From positions 31,708,874-31,772,873 of the forward strand of contig CM041090.1 of NCBI GenBank assembly GCA_023079485.1: 64,000 nucleotides of DNA. Reading direction: 5' to 3'. The notes beneath the pieces were generated by a model. It had not been told where the DNA came from. It saw only the letters and a list, made by a program, of their open reading frames with translations, and did not search any database. The DNA is from Archilochus colubris (Eukaryota; Chordata; Aves; Apodiformes; Trochilidae). A program made the position numbers and the translations under genes. This document shows positions 38,750 to 48,740 of the stretch, piece by piece. How positions within the stretch are numbered: the first letter of the stretch is position 1; the number at the start of each line of letters is the position of its first letter.

Positions 38750-39494
38750 TATCTCCACTGGTGTCTTTTATTAAGTAATGCAAAATACAGTATTAATTAT
38801 GACACTGCATGCATTTTAGACAATATAAATGCAAGCCTACAGAAAATGTGACAAAGAAACCCTCAATTACTTTTGAGGTAGTATACAAGGAAAAATAGGA
38901 AAGCAGAAACACAGTGGATTAGAAGAACAAAATATTAGTATCACCTTGTGCATACATTAGTCACTCATAAATACATTTGTATGAAATATCTTAAGATACA
39001 ATTCCATTCTTTTTAAAAAATATAATTCTTCAAATTCATCATTCTTGTTTGTTCTGTTTTCACGTGACATTTATGGTATTTTGTCAGGTGGATTTTATTG
39101 TTTGACACTGCTGTCGTGACTTTACCATTTTCCTCCAAGAGTTTAGGCACAGATGGCCTCATGCACAAAAATAAATAAGAAACCTGCTTGAAGGGAAAAG
39201 AGTTCTGCTCAAATAGCTTAGGATAGTCTAATAAATACAATTTTGTTTATAAAAATATTTCAGGTTTATAAAAGAGGGGAGGGGACAGTCTCCCACATGG
39301 AAAGGATGTTAAGTGAAAAGTGCTGTATAACATTTTGAAGAGTTTTTTGTTTTAAACATAGAGTACCATTATGAATATATATTTTATAATAATTCTGTTT
39401 AAGGTTCAGGTTTCCTGAAACATATCATTCACTAGAAGTATCAAACGTTGTTTGTTTCCTTTTATTTGTTGTCTTATTGCCATTTGGAAGATGC
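38750..39494 (-). other. BEGAIN: BEGAIN 3'UTR (inferred extent)
   Basis: About 0.75 kb after the BEGAIN stop codon, ending at the best poly(A) signal. Two other AATAAA motifs on the - strand (39461-39466 and 39094-39099) could give shorter forms. No ORF or repeat is seen. The extent is inferred. Confidence 0.5.
38767..38772 (-). terminator. BEGAIN: Likely poly(A) signal of BEGAIN
   Basis: TTTATT on the + strand is AATAAA on the - strand. It is followed on that strand by GACACCAGTGGAG and then GGGGTGGTTTTTT, a good GU-rich downstream element. The alternatives at 39461 and 39094 lack such a downstream sequence. Confidence 0.5.
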
Positions 39495-40868
39495 CTAGTT
39501 GAGAAGGGTTCCGTATAACTGTGCTTTTGTAAGGCTGTCCTTCCGACTCAACCCAGTGCTTCCAGTCCGTTGAAACTGCTGCTGTTTGCTGTGAATTCCC
39601 GAATGGCTTCCTTGCTCCATGGAAGACTGGTGGATTTCTGAAGCCTCCACTGAACTCTGATTGAGGGACTCTGCTGAGCTGTTGGGGCTCACGTCCACAT
39701 ACTCTCTTTTCAATACTGGGCTATTTTCGATGTTTTTGCTACTGCATAACTGGACCGTGATCCTTTCATTTTTTTGGTCTCTTGATTCTTTTGTTTTGTA
39801 AGTGGGCAATTTGTCCTGCTTACAGCTAGCGCTGATGTCAATATTCAGGCCACCATCTGTTCTCAGGAAGCAAGAATCCACAAGTCTGCTTTGGCAGATA
39901 TCATCTCCCTCTGAGCAGCTATCTGCTTTGTAGCTAGCATAGATGGGGCTCGTTCGGTTGTCTCCCTTCTTAATAGGGCTGCTGTAGTACTGCTCTGAAA
40001 AACTACAGGGTGACAGCCTGTCAGTGTTCCTGTAGGAGTATGCACCAATGTCCTCCACGCTCAGCTGCCTCCATCGCCCAGGCAAGTCTTCCTCTGAGAG
40101 GTGGGTGCTCCTGCACTCGCTCCTCATTTTCTGATTCGCTAAAGCCTGCTGTGGTGTTATGGCTGCGAAATGAAAAGGCTCACTTGCATAAGGAGGCAGA
40201 GTCCTGGTAAAAGTGGGTGAGTTCTCGTTATCCTCTGCCAGCTCCATGTGCTGTGCAGGTTTGGACTTGGCAAACCTAGGACTTCCCTGATGCTCATAAC
40301 CTGCAGGTGACTTTCTTTCAAAGAGTTCATCTCGGTTGCTCATGTAGATTGCTTGCTGAGAAGCTGTCAGAGTGTTGGCTTGGGCGTTCTCCTTCTCCTC
40401 AGATGTGACGCTGAAGCTGGAATAGGAGCTGGATGTTGGCAGAGAGGTAATGTACTCTGGGAAGGCTTCGTGGGAGAAGCTTGAATGGAAACCATCTTCT
40501 TCTACAGTGCTGTCCGTGGAGTTCTGGGACCGCAGGAACCCAACGTCTTTCACTTGTGTGTCCATACTCTGCCTCCTCTCCCTTCTCCTCTCCTCAGGGC
40601 AGTAAAGGGCGGTGTCACTGCAATAAATATCTGACTTGTACTGAGGCCTTTGTCCGAGTTTTCCATCAGGCTCCTGGAAATTGAGATCCCTTGTAGAGGG
40701 ACTGGACAAGTGTGAAGACAAGCTGTTTGGATCTGGTTTTTCCAGTACTTTGGCAATGACGCAAGTGGGTATGGTGTCAGAGTAAGATGAGTGGCACAAG
40801 GGGACAGAAAGGCTGCACCCATGTTTTTCCAGATGGATGCTGACTCTTTCCTGAAAGTCAGATGGTAG
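39495..40868 (-). CDS. BEGAIN: BEGAIN terminal coding exon (457 aa and stop)
   Basis: BEGAIN is a cytoplasmic and postsynaptic protein, enriched in brain, that binds the guanylate-kinase domain of PSD-95 (known for mammals). This exon gives residues from LPSDFQERVS to RKDSLTKAQLYGTLLN and stop TAG at 39495-39497. Landmarks, counted within the exon: TCVIAKVLEKPDP at about 35-47, YCSDTALYCPEERRRERR at about 82-99, then a Ser-rich low-complexity region with LPTSSSYSSFSVTSEEKE, LTASQQAIY, LSVEDIGAYSYR, SPIYASYKADS.SEGDD, and the strongly conserved C-terminus. These match mammalian BEGAIN in order. The acceptor is TTATGTTACAG before 40868, phase 0. The frame stays open upstream to 41066, but the first 66 codons of that longer ORF are intronic. 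The mammalian protein is about 590 residues, so this exon is some three quarters of it. No transmembrane segment or signal peptide is visible in the coding part. Confidence 0.96.
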   Translation of the reverse strand, partial: LPSDFQERVSIHLEKHGCSLSVPLCHSSYSDTIPTCVIAKVLEKPDPNSLSSHLSSPSTRDLNFQEPDGKLGQRPQYKSDIYCSDTALYCPEERRRERRQSMDTQVKDVGFLRSQNSTDSTVEEDGFHSSFSHEAFPEYITSLPTSSSYSSFSVTSEEKENAQANTLTASQQAIYMSNRDELFERKSPAGYEHQGSPRFAKSKPAQHMELAEDNENSPTFTRTLPPYASEPFHFAAITPQQALANQKMRSECRSTHLSEEDLPGRWRQLSVEDIGAYSYRNTDRLSPCSFSEQYYSSPIKKGDNRTSPIYASYKADSCSEGDDICQSRLVDSCFLRTDGGLNIDISASCKQDKLPTYKTKESRDQKNERITVQLCSSKNIENSPVLKREYVDVSPNSSAESLNQSSVEASEIHQSSMEQGSHSGIHSKQQQFQRTGSTGLSRKDSLTKAQLYGTLLN

Positions 40869-43800
40869 CTGTAACATAAAGAGAAGGCAAAGGGAACAGG
40901 AGAAAAGGGTGCCTGTCAATACTAGTATAGGCTTGGACTTATACAACATTGATAGATGGGTGCTGTTTATGATATCACATAGCCCACTATATATTGTTCT
41001 TTGACTAATGTGGTGGCCACATTCTTTGTGCATTTCTGAAAACAAACACAAGGACATTGCTTTCATTTATTAACATTTGGAAATCTTCATCTACTTCCTC
41101 TCACAGAAAAAACTAGAAAACTGAAAGGTTTCCTTTCATGTGTATTCAGGTTAGATAGGAATGATGTAAAGAATGTAGTAAACAACAATATTAAAAAAAA
41201 CAGGTAGGGAATTGCAGCTTGCAGCAGCACTTCTCAGACTCTGTCTACAGCTGTGATTTGCAGTTGGAGTGTGGGGGTGTGCAGGTCTCTGCTGGGGTGA
41301 GGACAGAGGAGAAAGAGATCATATCTATTCTTTCCTTCTTGCCTTTTTTTGAGCTCATCTTGCTTCCAACCTGATGCCAAATTGGCTTCTGCCCCCCATC
41401 ATTGTGTTTGATAAACAATGCTGTTTGAAGAGGCAGGAGAGTTGGTGTCACTGACGCTTAAAGCAATGGAGCTGGCTGCTGTGACAGGAGTGTCCCTGTG
41501 CTGGGAAGAAGCAAATCAAACCAGCTTCTGTGCCCCAGGAGTCAGACACTGCTTGTCAGATCAACCATCCACATCAGCCTCAGCATTTTCCAGCAGCTGC
41601 CAGCTGTTTCTCTAGTTTCTTAGTACACTGGCAGAAAGAAGAGCTAAGACCTGAATTTCCTTTATAATTCCTGAGACAGACCAGTCAGAATTGGTAAATA
41701 AGTCTGTTATGAATCAGAAGTCATATAGTGTTTTGAGAAAGTCAGGATCATCTCTGTGGACCATGGTTACACCTGCCATTCTATCATCTGGACATGAAGA
41801 AACAGAGAGAACACATTCCTTGGCACTGATCCAAAGTCTTGTAGGCAATGACTATGCAGGTATCACCAAGCACGCTTGTCAGTCTCATTTTGTCTGCCTT
41901 GCTCATTTCAGATCTCAAGCAATGATCAAACAAGGATATGAGAGAGAGCTGTGTGATAGCTGTGTCTCAGTGTTTTGTGCTGGAAATAGAAGAAATAATG
42001 CTGGGACTAAGTTTTGAGTTTGTGACTCTTTTGATATCTATGTTGATTTACCCCACTTAAGAATTTAGCTCTTATATGCTTGGCTGAACTCAGAGTTACT
42101 CAGAACTTTCTTTTTGTAACTAGAAATCAAGTTCATTACCAAATAATCAGTGAATACCCTTGAAGCCCTAGAAACCTCACTCCCTCCTTAACTTTGTTTC
42201 TCTAGAAGAGATAAACATTACAAATACTGAAGTGGTTCTGTACTCCGTCTATTTTAGTCAAGAGAAACTTAAAGTGCCTGTTCCTTTTAATGATACCACA
42301 TCGTGTAAGATATGGAACTTCTCTCTTAGCTTCACTGGAAAGTTTTAAAAATTGGTTTAATCCTCCAGACTCAGTGTATTCAAAATATGGCATGTTATGA
42401 AAGGGCATTCTTGCTAAAGTGGAATAGGATGAGTGTTTTTTCAACCAACTGGCTTCCCATGATATTTTGGGTTAATCATTATGATATTAATTAGATCACA
42501 CGCCTTCCATTGGCAATAAAGAGAATGATATTGCCAGTCTGCTGGCAGACATAAGTATTAGTTATAGTAAGTAGAGATGGAACAAAGATTGAATAAAAAG
42601 GTCGTAAAATAGGGCTGCTGTAAATTGCCACTGAAATGAGGAAAAGAAATACAGTTCATTTGATGTGAAGCTGCTGTATGGGGCAGCTGTTATTGTAGTA
42701 TCCTGTAACATCACTGTTTGATCTATTCTATGTACATTACTTAGATTAAGAAATCCATTAAGGAAAAGAACATTATTTTCTGGCCATTGCACTGGAAACT
42801 GGAACTGCTAAAATGTTATTGCTGTCATATTTCTGTATTGCACCATAGTTTAGTCTTCTGGATAAAGTACAATATTTTGTCAGGTAATATTTGCACTTGT
42901 AAGGAATTTATTGGCTGTGACAGTACATTCATGTTTGTTAAAGTAATGCATACTTGGACTTATGAAATTTTGCCTATTTAATAATGTATAATGGGGCACC
43001 ATGGAACTGTGGGGAGACCATACTTTTGCAGTTGCTTTCTGAAAGTGAACCACTAAGTACTTTTAAGGTCTTAATTCTTGCTAACAGGTAGTGTACTTTC
43101 AAGTGTGAGTATGATAATTCCTGGATATGAATTGCTAAGGGCAAAATGACAGGACCAGAATAAAGGTCAGTTTGGAAGTTCTGTCAGTTCCAGAAAACCT
43201 TTGCCTGTTTGACACAGGTCTTACTCTGTCTGTATTTACCAGGGTTGTTTAGTGCTCTGAAGCAATTCACCTGCTTAGAGATGGTTGATACATTCCACAT
43301 TCAATTTTGCTTTGTACTGTTGCAGAATTGCACAGGAGTGACCATTTAGGGGCATTAGCCTGATGGGACTGGGGAAGAGAAGGCTTTCCTCCGTGACCTT
43401 CACTGATGCACATGAAGAAGGTGCAATTGCATTGTGTAGGGCCTGCATCCCTAAAGACAGACTTGTTCACTAAGGTAATATTTGCCTACCCTTTAAGAAG
43501 GCTGTTTCTCAAGCCTAGTTTCCTTGGAAGCAAGGATTATTAATTAAAGTTTAGACCTTGGAAATCAGTCATTCAGTGCTCTGGGTGCTTTAGAAAAAAA
43601 GATATTTGTTCTGTCAGTCCGTTTCAAAATTCAAGTTTAGAAATTAGCTGGACTGGAAAATAGCTTCAGGAGGAAAGTTGATTATATCAGAATCTCTGAT
43701 GCCTGCAGCTTGTCAATTCCCTGCTCTCACCCCTTTGCTACCCACTCCCCACCCCCAGCATTTTGCAGTCTAGGGTTCTCAGCACTTTGATTTTGATAAA

Positions 43801-44094
43801 ACCTTTATTTTTCATTTGATCAGTGCAGGCCCATTCTACTGGATAGATTTTGGGTTCTGGGGAGAGAATACCTCCAAGTTCCACCACTGGCTGTGATTTT
43901 GTCATCATCTCCCTCAGCTGCACTGGACACAAGTTATGTGGACTTGCACAACACCTCCTCATGATTAAAGGAAGGGGGAGGGAGTGGAAAAATCAAACCC
44001 ATAAGAACAAAAAAGTTCTGGAATTTATATATGTAAAATAACATTTTATTTGATATTTATTTATTTGATCATTCACCGAGTTGAGTCACATTAC
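40869..44094 (-). other. BEGAIN: BEGAIN intron (3.2 kb)
   Basis: A GT-AG intron between phase-0 ends. No CR1 or other clear repeat is seen. ORFs within it, including the read-through at 40869-41066, show no family resemblance. Confidence 0.85.
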
Positions 44095-44178
44095 CTCAGA
44101 AAGCTTATGTGCCCTGTCGTAATTCTTGCTGCACTGGAGCAACTGAGCAGCTAAATTGCAGTCCTTCCTATAGAGTTC
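44095..44178 (-). CDS. BEGAIN: BEGAIN coding exon (28 aa, coiled-coil end)
   Basis: An 84-bp exon, too small for simple ORF detection, coding ELYRKDCNLAAQLLQC then SKNYDRAHKLSE. It matches the mammalian BEGAIN segment just before LPSDFQERVS, and joins that exon in frame at phase 0. The acceptor is TTTTTCTAG on the - strand before 44178; the donor is GAG|GTAATG. The heptad-like leucine spacing places it at the end of the N-terminal coiled-coil. Both ends are phase 0, so skipping it would keep the frame. Confidence 0.95.
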
Positions 44179-46529
44179 CTAGAAAAACAAAAATAACCTG
44201 TTTTTCAAAGTTTGCAAATAGCTTGTGGCTTTCAGCCTTTATTGCACACCTGAGCAATTCTTTAAAAAAATGACTTTGGGGAAATTTGGAGCATATTTTA
44301 ACTTTGAAATACATGTTTCTTGCATAGTCCAAATATGTTTGCTCCTTTTCCCAGTGAGGGCTGATACAATTACTAAAAAGAAAATTTTAAGAACTGTTAG
44401 TACAGAACAGTAATCTGAATTTCAAAAGATGGATACTTACCATCAGGAACTGGACTTTGCTCTGTAACATGCATGGTACTTTACAGGCTAGAATAAATGT
44501 GAGCTTTTAAACAAAAAGAAAATTTAAGGACAGACAATATTTACTGAGCATTACCCATCTCAGCACTGAGATACTTCTGAAAAGGCTGAAACAATCTTAT
44601 GAGACTGTGGGAGAATTTCTCTGCAGAAATACACACTGTATTGTTTTTTATAAACAAAGACTTGGTCTCCTTATGCAACTTTCTTGCTGATTCCTGACTC
44701 CCTTCATATCTTTCAGTACACAGCTATACGAATGTATTAAATGTCACTGCAAATATTTGATTATACAGAAAAGGATTTTTTAATGGGTGAGAAATTACCA
44801 TAAGAGTTCCACACAGGGAAAAAGAGAATTTAAACAAGCAGTTTATACTATTTTGGTATTGAATGGCTCCCACTGCCTCTTTAGTGGGAAAATCCGATAC
44901 ATATATTTGTCCTTCATCTAAATTTAATTTAACACAAATGACTGAAACTATCTTTCAACCAGCAGCTTTGGGTCCCTGTAGGTCAGAGTTGTATGTTGCT
45001 CCTCCTGATCTAAGTGCCATTAAAACCAATGTTGACATTTTGCCATTATAGGTGGGCATGGATGAATCAGGCAAAGCCTAAAGGTACTATGGACACCAGA
45101 CAGTGTTAACCTGTAAAAATTAGAAAATGTTTATAGAAAAAAGGTGTTGAATGCTGAAATGATTTGCATTTTATCATTTTATTGCATGCAAATTTTTTAC
45201 CTTTCCAATTTGTTCTTCTAAAAGGTGATAAAGAAATATTCTATGAAAAGGAAAAATGGAAATAATAACAGTTACAAGATGTTTCTGAGGCAGAGGGATA
45301 GTAAATGCAGTTTTCCTATGATCACTAGTTTATTATATTTCCATATTCAAGGGCCTTTACAAAGACCCTTGTTTTGTGGGTATTTTTTGTGTGTGTGAGC
45401 TTTTGTACGTATTACTTTTGCCTTAAATGTACATTCATTTAAGTAAATCTTTAAAGATTTATATTAGTACACTGCTTCTGCAAATAGTAGGAAACCAATA
45501 ATTTAGAAGCAGAATCTGTTTCATGAGCATGTGATTCTGTACGTTGCATACATGTTAAACATATGATGTAGTGCTGCAAGTGTATAGCACAGACAAGTAC
45601 TCCAAGTGCTGTATGGCATTGCTAGGCAGACAAAAATGAAATCACTCCAAATGTAATCCTTTCTTCAAAAGCTGTGAGGCTCTGTTTTTGTGATTAGTTG
45701 TCATGGAGAGTACAAAAAACATTTTGGACACTTTATTTTTAGCAGCTTTAAAAATTACTACCAAAAAATTACATGTGAGTTGAATGTGCCACGTGTACTT
45801 TTTTCTCAATGTCCTTTATCTCAATGGAAACTAGCCCCATCTGTGACAACTGGAACAATAATGTGCAATTAATGCCAAAAATGTTTTCCGTAGTCTAAAC
45901 TATGTTTTTGCATTAAAAGCATAATTTTACATATCCGTCAGAAGAATGAGGAGAAATATGATAAAAGGAAGAAATATTGGCAAGACAAAAAATTTTCTCC
46001 ACATGCAGGAGTTACATAGTTACTAGGTACCTATAGCACATTCTTTTTAAGTATAATATTAATTGTTTACTTCACAGTTTTCTATTCTAAAATTTGGAAT
46101 TTAACCTTTCCTTAGTGATGCTGCATAACTAAGTGCAGAATTTTGTCTATGAATCTCAAGTGTGAAGAAATGGTACTTTTTGAGGCTTCTGGGCTGTTCT
46201 CTAATGTTCAGAGCAGTTCAGAGTAATTCTTGGAAGATAAGTACTCAGTTATCCAGTCCAGTCTAAGCTGCCTTTTCATAGTTTTGAATATTGAAAATGC
46301 TTCTTCAAGTTTGGGCTCAAACCTGAATCGGTGAAGTAGTGTAATCCCTACTGGGAGAGTGTTACACATTTTTTTTTTCCTTCTATTTTAGATCTGAAAT
46401 AACTCCACTGATTGCAGCTGAATTATTCTGGATGCACACCTGTGCTTCTAAAACCTAAATGTCACCTCTAGTGTTCACCCCATCCCATCCCATCAGTTAC
46501 AGCTATCAGAGTTATGGAGTAACTGTTGT

Positions 46530-46690
46530 TTCAGCAGCAAAGTAAAGCGTCAGATTGTGAACTCTTGTATTCATTGGGAAGCCATTAATCACACAGGCAC
46601 AATTCACATTAACAGGCATATTAATGGACTCCAATGCTCCTTGATATGATTAAGAGTTCATATGAAATGTGGGAAGCTTGAATGTAGGAT
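46530..46690. promoter_or_regulatory. Candidate conserved noncoding element
   Basis: Unique-looking sequence with several spaced homeodomain-type cores: GCCATTAATCACACAGG, CACATTAACAGGCATATTAATGG and GATATGATTAAG. No ORF or repeat resemblance. Function and conservation are inference. Confidence 0.22.
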
Positions 46691-47126
46691 TCTGAACAAG
46701 AAGTGCTAGTAAAAAATGTCTTCTGTAGATGAATTTTTTATTAAGTGCCTAAGGAATGGCACAATAATGAACTAATTGCCTGTAATCTTTCTTACTTTGC
46801 TGGCTTTATATTTGTGGGTAGTTGCACATGAACCCCAGCTAGGGAAAACCTGACTCCTGCTCCCTGCAGTGACCAGAGGCCAGGTTGGGTCAATCATACT
46901 TTCTGACAGCAGAGTGCTGGGAAGCCCATCTTAGGGAGCAAAGACTGAAGGACCAGAGGGACTGAAGGAAATATTGGGCTCTACACTGTGCCTAAAATCT
47001 CTATGATGAATCCTCAGTACATATACTAAATCTGAGCATTTGCTTCTAACAGTTTGCTGTACTACACCGAAACCCATGACAAAATCAATGTGGGAATAAT
47101 GCCATATCTTAGATTTTCATAAGGAT

Positions 47127-47208
47127 AAAATAAAAATAAATAGAATTAAAGAATAAACATATCAATAAAATTAAATATGAATTGAATAAAAAAAATAAAG
47201 TCAATTAA
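47127..47208. repeat. A/T-rich (ATAAA)n-like tract
   Basis: Imperfect AATAAA/ATAAAA units, about 80 bp, giving several chance AATAAA motifs on the + strand. These are not poly(A) signals of any gene seen here. Confidence 0.8.
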
Positions 47209-47408
47209 ATATCTGACCCCAATCCAACAGCTTAACCAGGGCTGAATGTAAAGAACGATGGGAGCATCAAACATAAATTCTAACTGTTGAGGTGACAAAT
47301 TACATTTTATGTAAACAACAAGAAACTGTGCTATAATTCCATGGCAAATGCATGACATAATTTATTTCTGAATATAATATCAAGTGGTATCCATAATTCA
47401 ATACTTAC

Positions 47409-47516
47409 ATTGTCTTCTGACAACTTATCTATTGTCACCTTGGCCTCTATTAAGTGATTATTGAGTGCAATTATTTCATGGCTCAAAGCCCGTTTTTCCT
47501 CTTCATAATGCTGACC
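47409..47516 (-). CDS. BEGAIN: BEGAIN coding exon (36 aa, coiled coil)
   Basis: A 108-bp exon coding GQHYEEEKRALSHEIIALNN followed by HLIEAKVTIDKLSEDN. It is near-identical to the mammalian BEGAIN coiled-coil part before ELYRKDCNLAAQ and joins it in frame. The acceptor is TTTTCTACGCAG on the - strand before 47516 and the donor AAT|GTAAGTAT is a near-perfect consensus. Both ends are phase 0. The charged, leucine-spaced sequence fits a parallel coiled coil for self-association. In mammals the preceding residue is the last of an exon ending ...LYRM; that exon was not found in the window. Confidence 0.96.
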
Positions 47517-48579
47517 CTGCGTAGAAAATAAGTCATCAGTATTTATTTGTACTGTCAGAATATTTCAGGAAAAGGCCCAGTGATGTCATTCCAGGTAAAA
47601 GCACAACAGACCAGTGTTTATTTTTTATTTTACTGGCTATTTTGACTCAGTAGATGAGGCAATGGACTTTGAAAATATGAAGGTCGAATTAAGCTCACAT
47701 TAGGAACCTTCACAAAAGGCTCTACCTAGACTGTGCAAAAGCATTCCATCAAGCACCAACTTAATCCTTCATCAGAAGGCAAAGTTTCTAACCTACAAGG
47801 GGCTTGGGCTTCTCTTGGTTTTTGCTCCGAGAATGTTTCACTTACACCATTAGCTCCTATTCTTGTTGGGGAGGAAGAACAGTGTTCAGAAAGAAATGTA
47901 GCTGTCTCTGAGCTGATTTCTTTTTAGCTGATAACTGCATTGACTGCTTTAAAAGCCCTGAACGAGGTTGTTAGTTTCTCAAAATGAATATTTGCCTGAT
48001 TGCAGGGTTCAGACTCATTAGCAGTATGTGACCCACTGTGGGATAACAGGAAAATAGTCCGATTCAACCTTCTTGCTGCCCACTAGTTTAATCTTGTTTC
48101 CAGTAGGTTGCAACTCTATGATATATACAAAGAAATCAGTGGGAAAAGTAAAGTACCACTTGCCCTTTCCATCCAGTATCCTGTTTTCATATTGCAGTGT
48201 TTATTGTGCCACCTCATATATCAAAAAATATTTTGTGGCAATCATTTATAATCCTACCTCCAAACTTACATTAGTATTAAAAGTTTGATAACTTCTGCAT
48301 GATCTGCCTGGGATCAAGGCATCTTCCTTGTGCTCAGAGCTGTACAAGACCATGATAACAAGCAGCTTCATTAATTATCTGGAGGGATCTTTTAGAAAAC
48401 AACGTTTCAATGTCTTTAGTATACATCTATTCTGTTTTGCAAACTCGAACTAGTGACAAAGTCACAATCTCACAGCCCTTTCTAAAATTGTTAGAATAAT
48501 TTGTGAAGGACTTTCTCCAGCAGGCTGATTGTATTAGCCACTGAAATTTCCCAAATGCCATGTCACCAGGGTCACACAA

Positions 48580-48740
48580 AAATATTCTGTCAACGCACAG
48601 GCGGTGTTGTCAGCTAATTGACAGCAATGGGAGTTGTGTGTTGTGAAGTCCAAACGAACATCAAGGTTAATTACCCAGCTGCAAAACACCAGGCTATATT
48701 AAGGAAGAGTAATTAAATTGGAAGTGACAAGTCTCATCCT
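48580..48740. promoter_or_regulatory. Candidate conserved noncoding element with TGTCA palindrome
   Basis: TGTCAGCTAATTGACA at 48608-48623 joins two inverted TGTCA half-sites (MEIS/PBX/TGIF-type core) with a TAATTG homeodomain core. Nearby are CAAGGTTAATTACCCAGC and GAGTAATTAAATTGG. There is no ORF or repeat resemblance. An intronic enhancer of BEGAIN or a neighbour is an inference only. Confidence 0.27.

Larger units (their letters stand above)
18636..38750. other. Intergenic region between WDR25 and BEGAIN
   Basis: About 20 kb between two convergent genes. No host coding exon was recognised in it. Contents: an 18-nt inverted repeat (18881-19010), a 1.9 kb CR1 (29642-31520), an LTR-like block (32300-32930), a short CR1 tail (37884-37995), low-complexity tracts, and candidate conserved noncoding stretches listed separately. 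Small ORFs here (60-142 codons) lack family resemblance or lie in repeats. Confidence 0.75.
44179..47408 (-). other. BEGAIN: BEGAIN intron (3.2 kb)
   Basis: A GT-AG intron between the two small exons. It has an A-rich stretch at 47127-47208 near its 5' end and a possible conserved element at 46530-46690. A degraded repeat may lie around 46200-46480, but I could not name it. Confidence 0.8.

Noticed and set aside
40869..41066. N-terminal 66 codons of the 523-codon - strand ORF, starting MKAMSLCLF
   Set aside because: A good acceptor (TTATGTTACAG) lies at 40868, exactly where BEGAIN homology begins with LPSDFQERVS, and the 28-aa exon at 44095 joins there in frame. The upstream part is intron.
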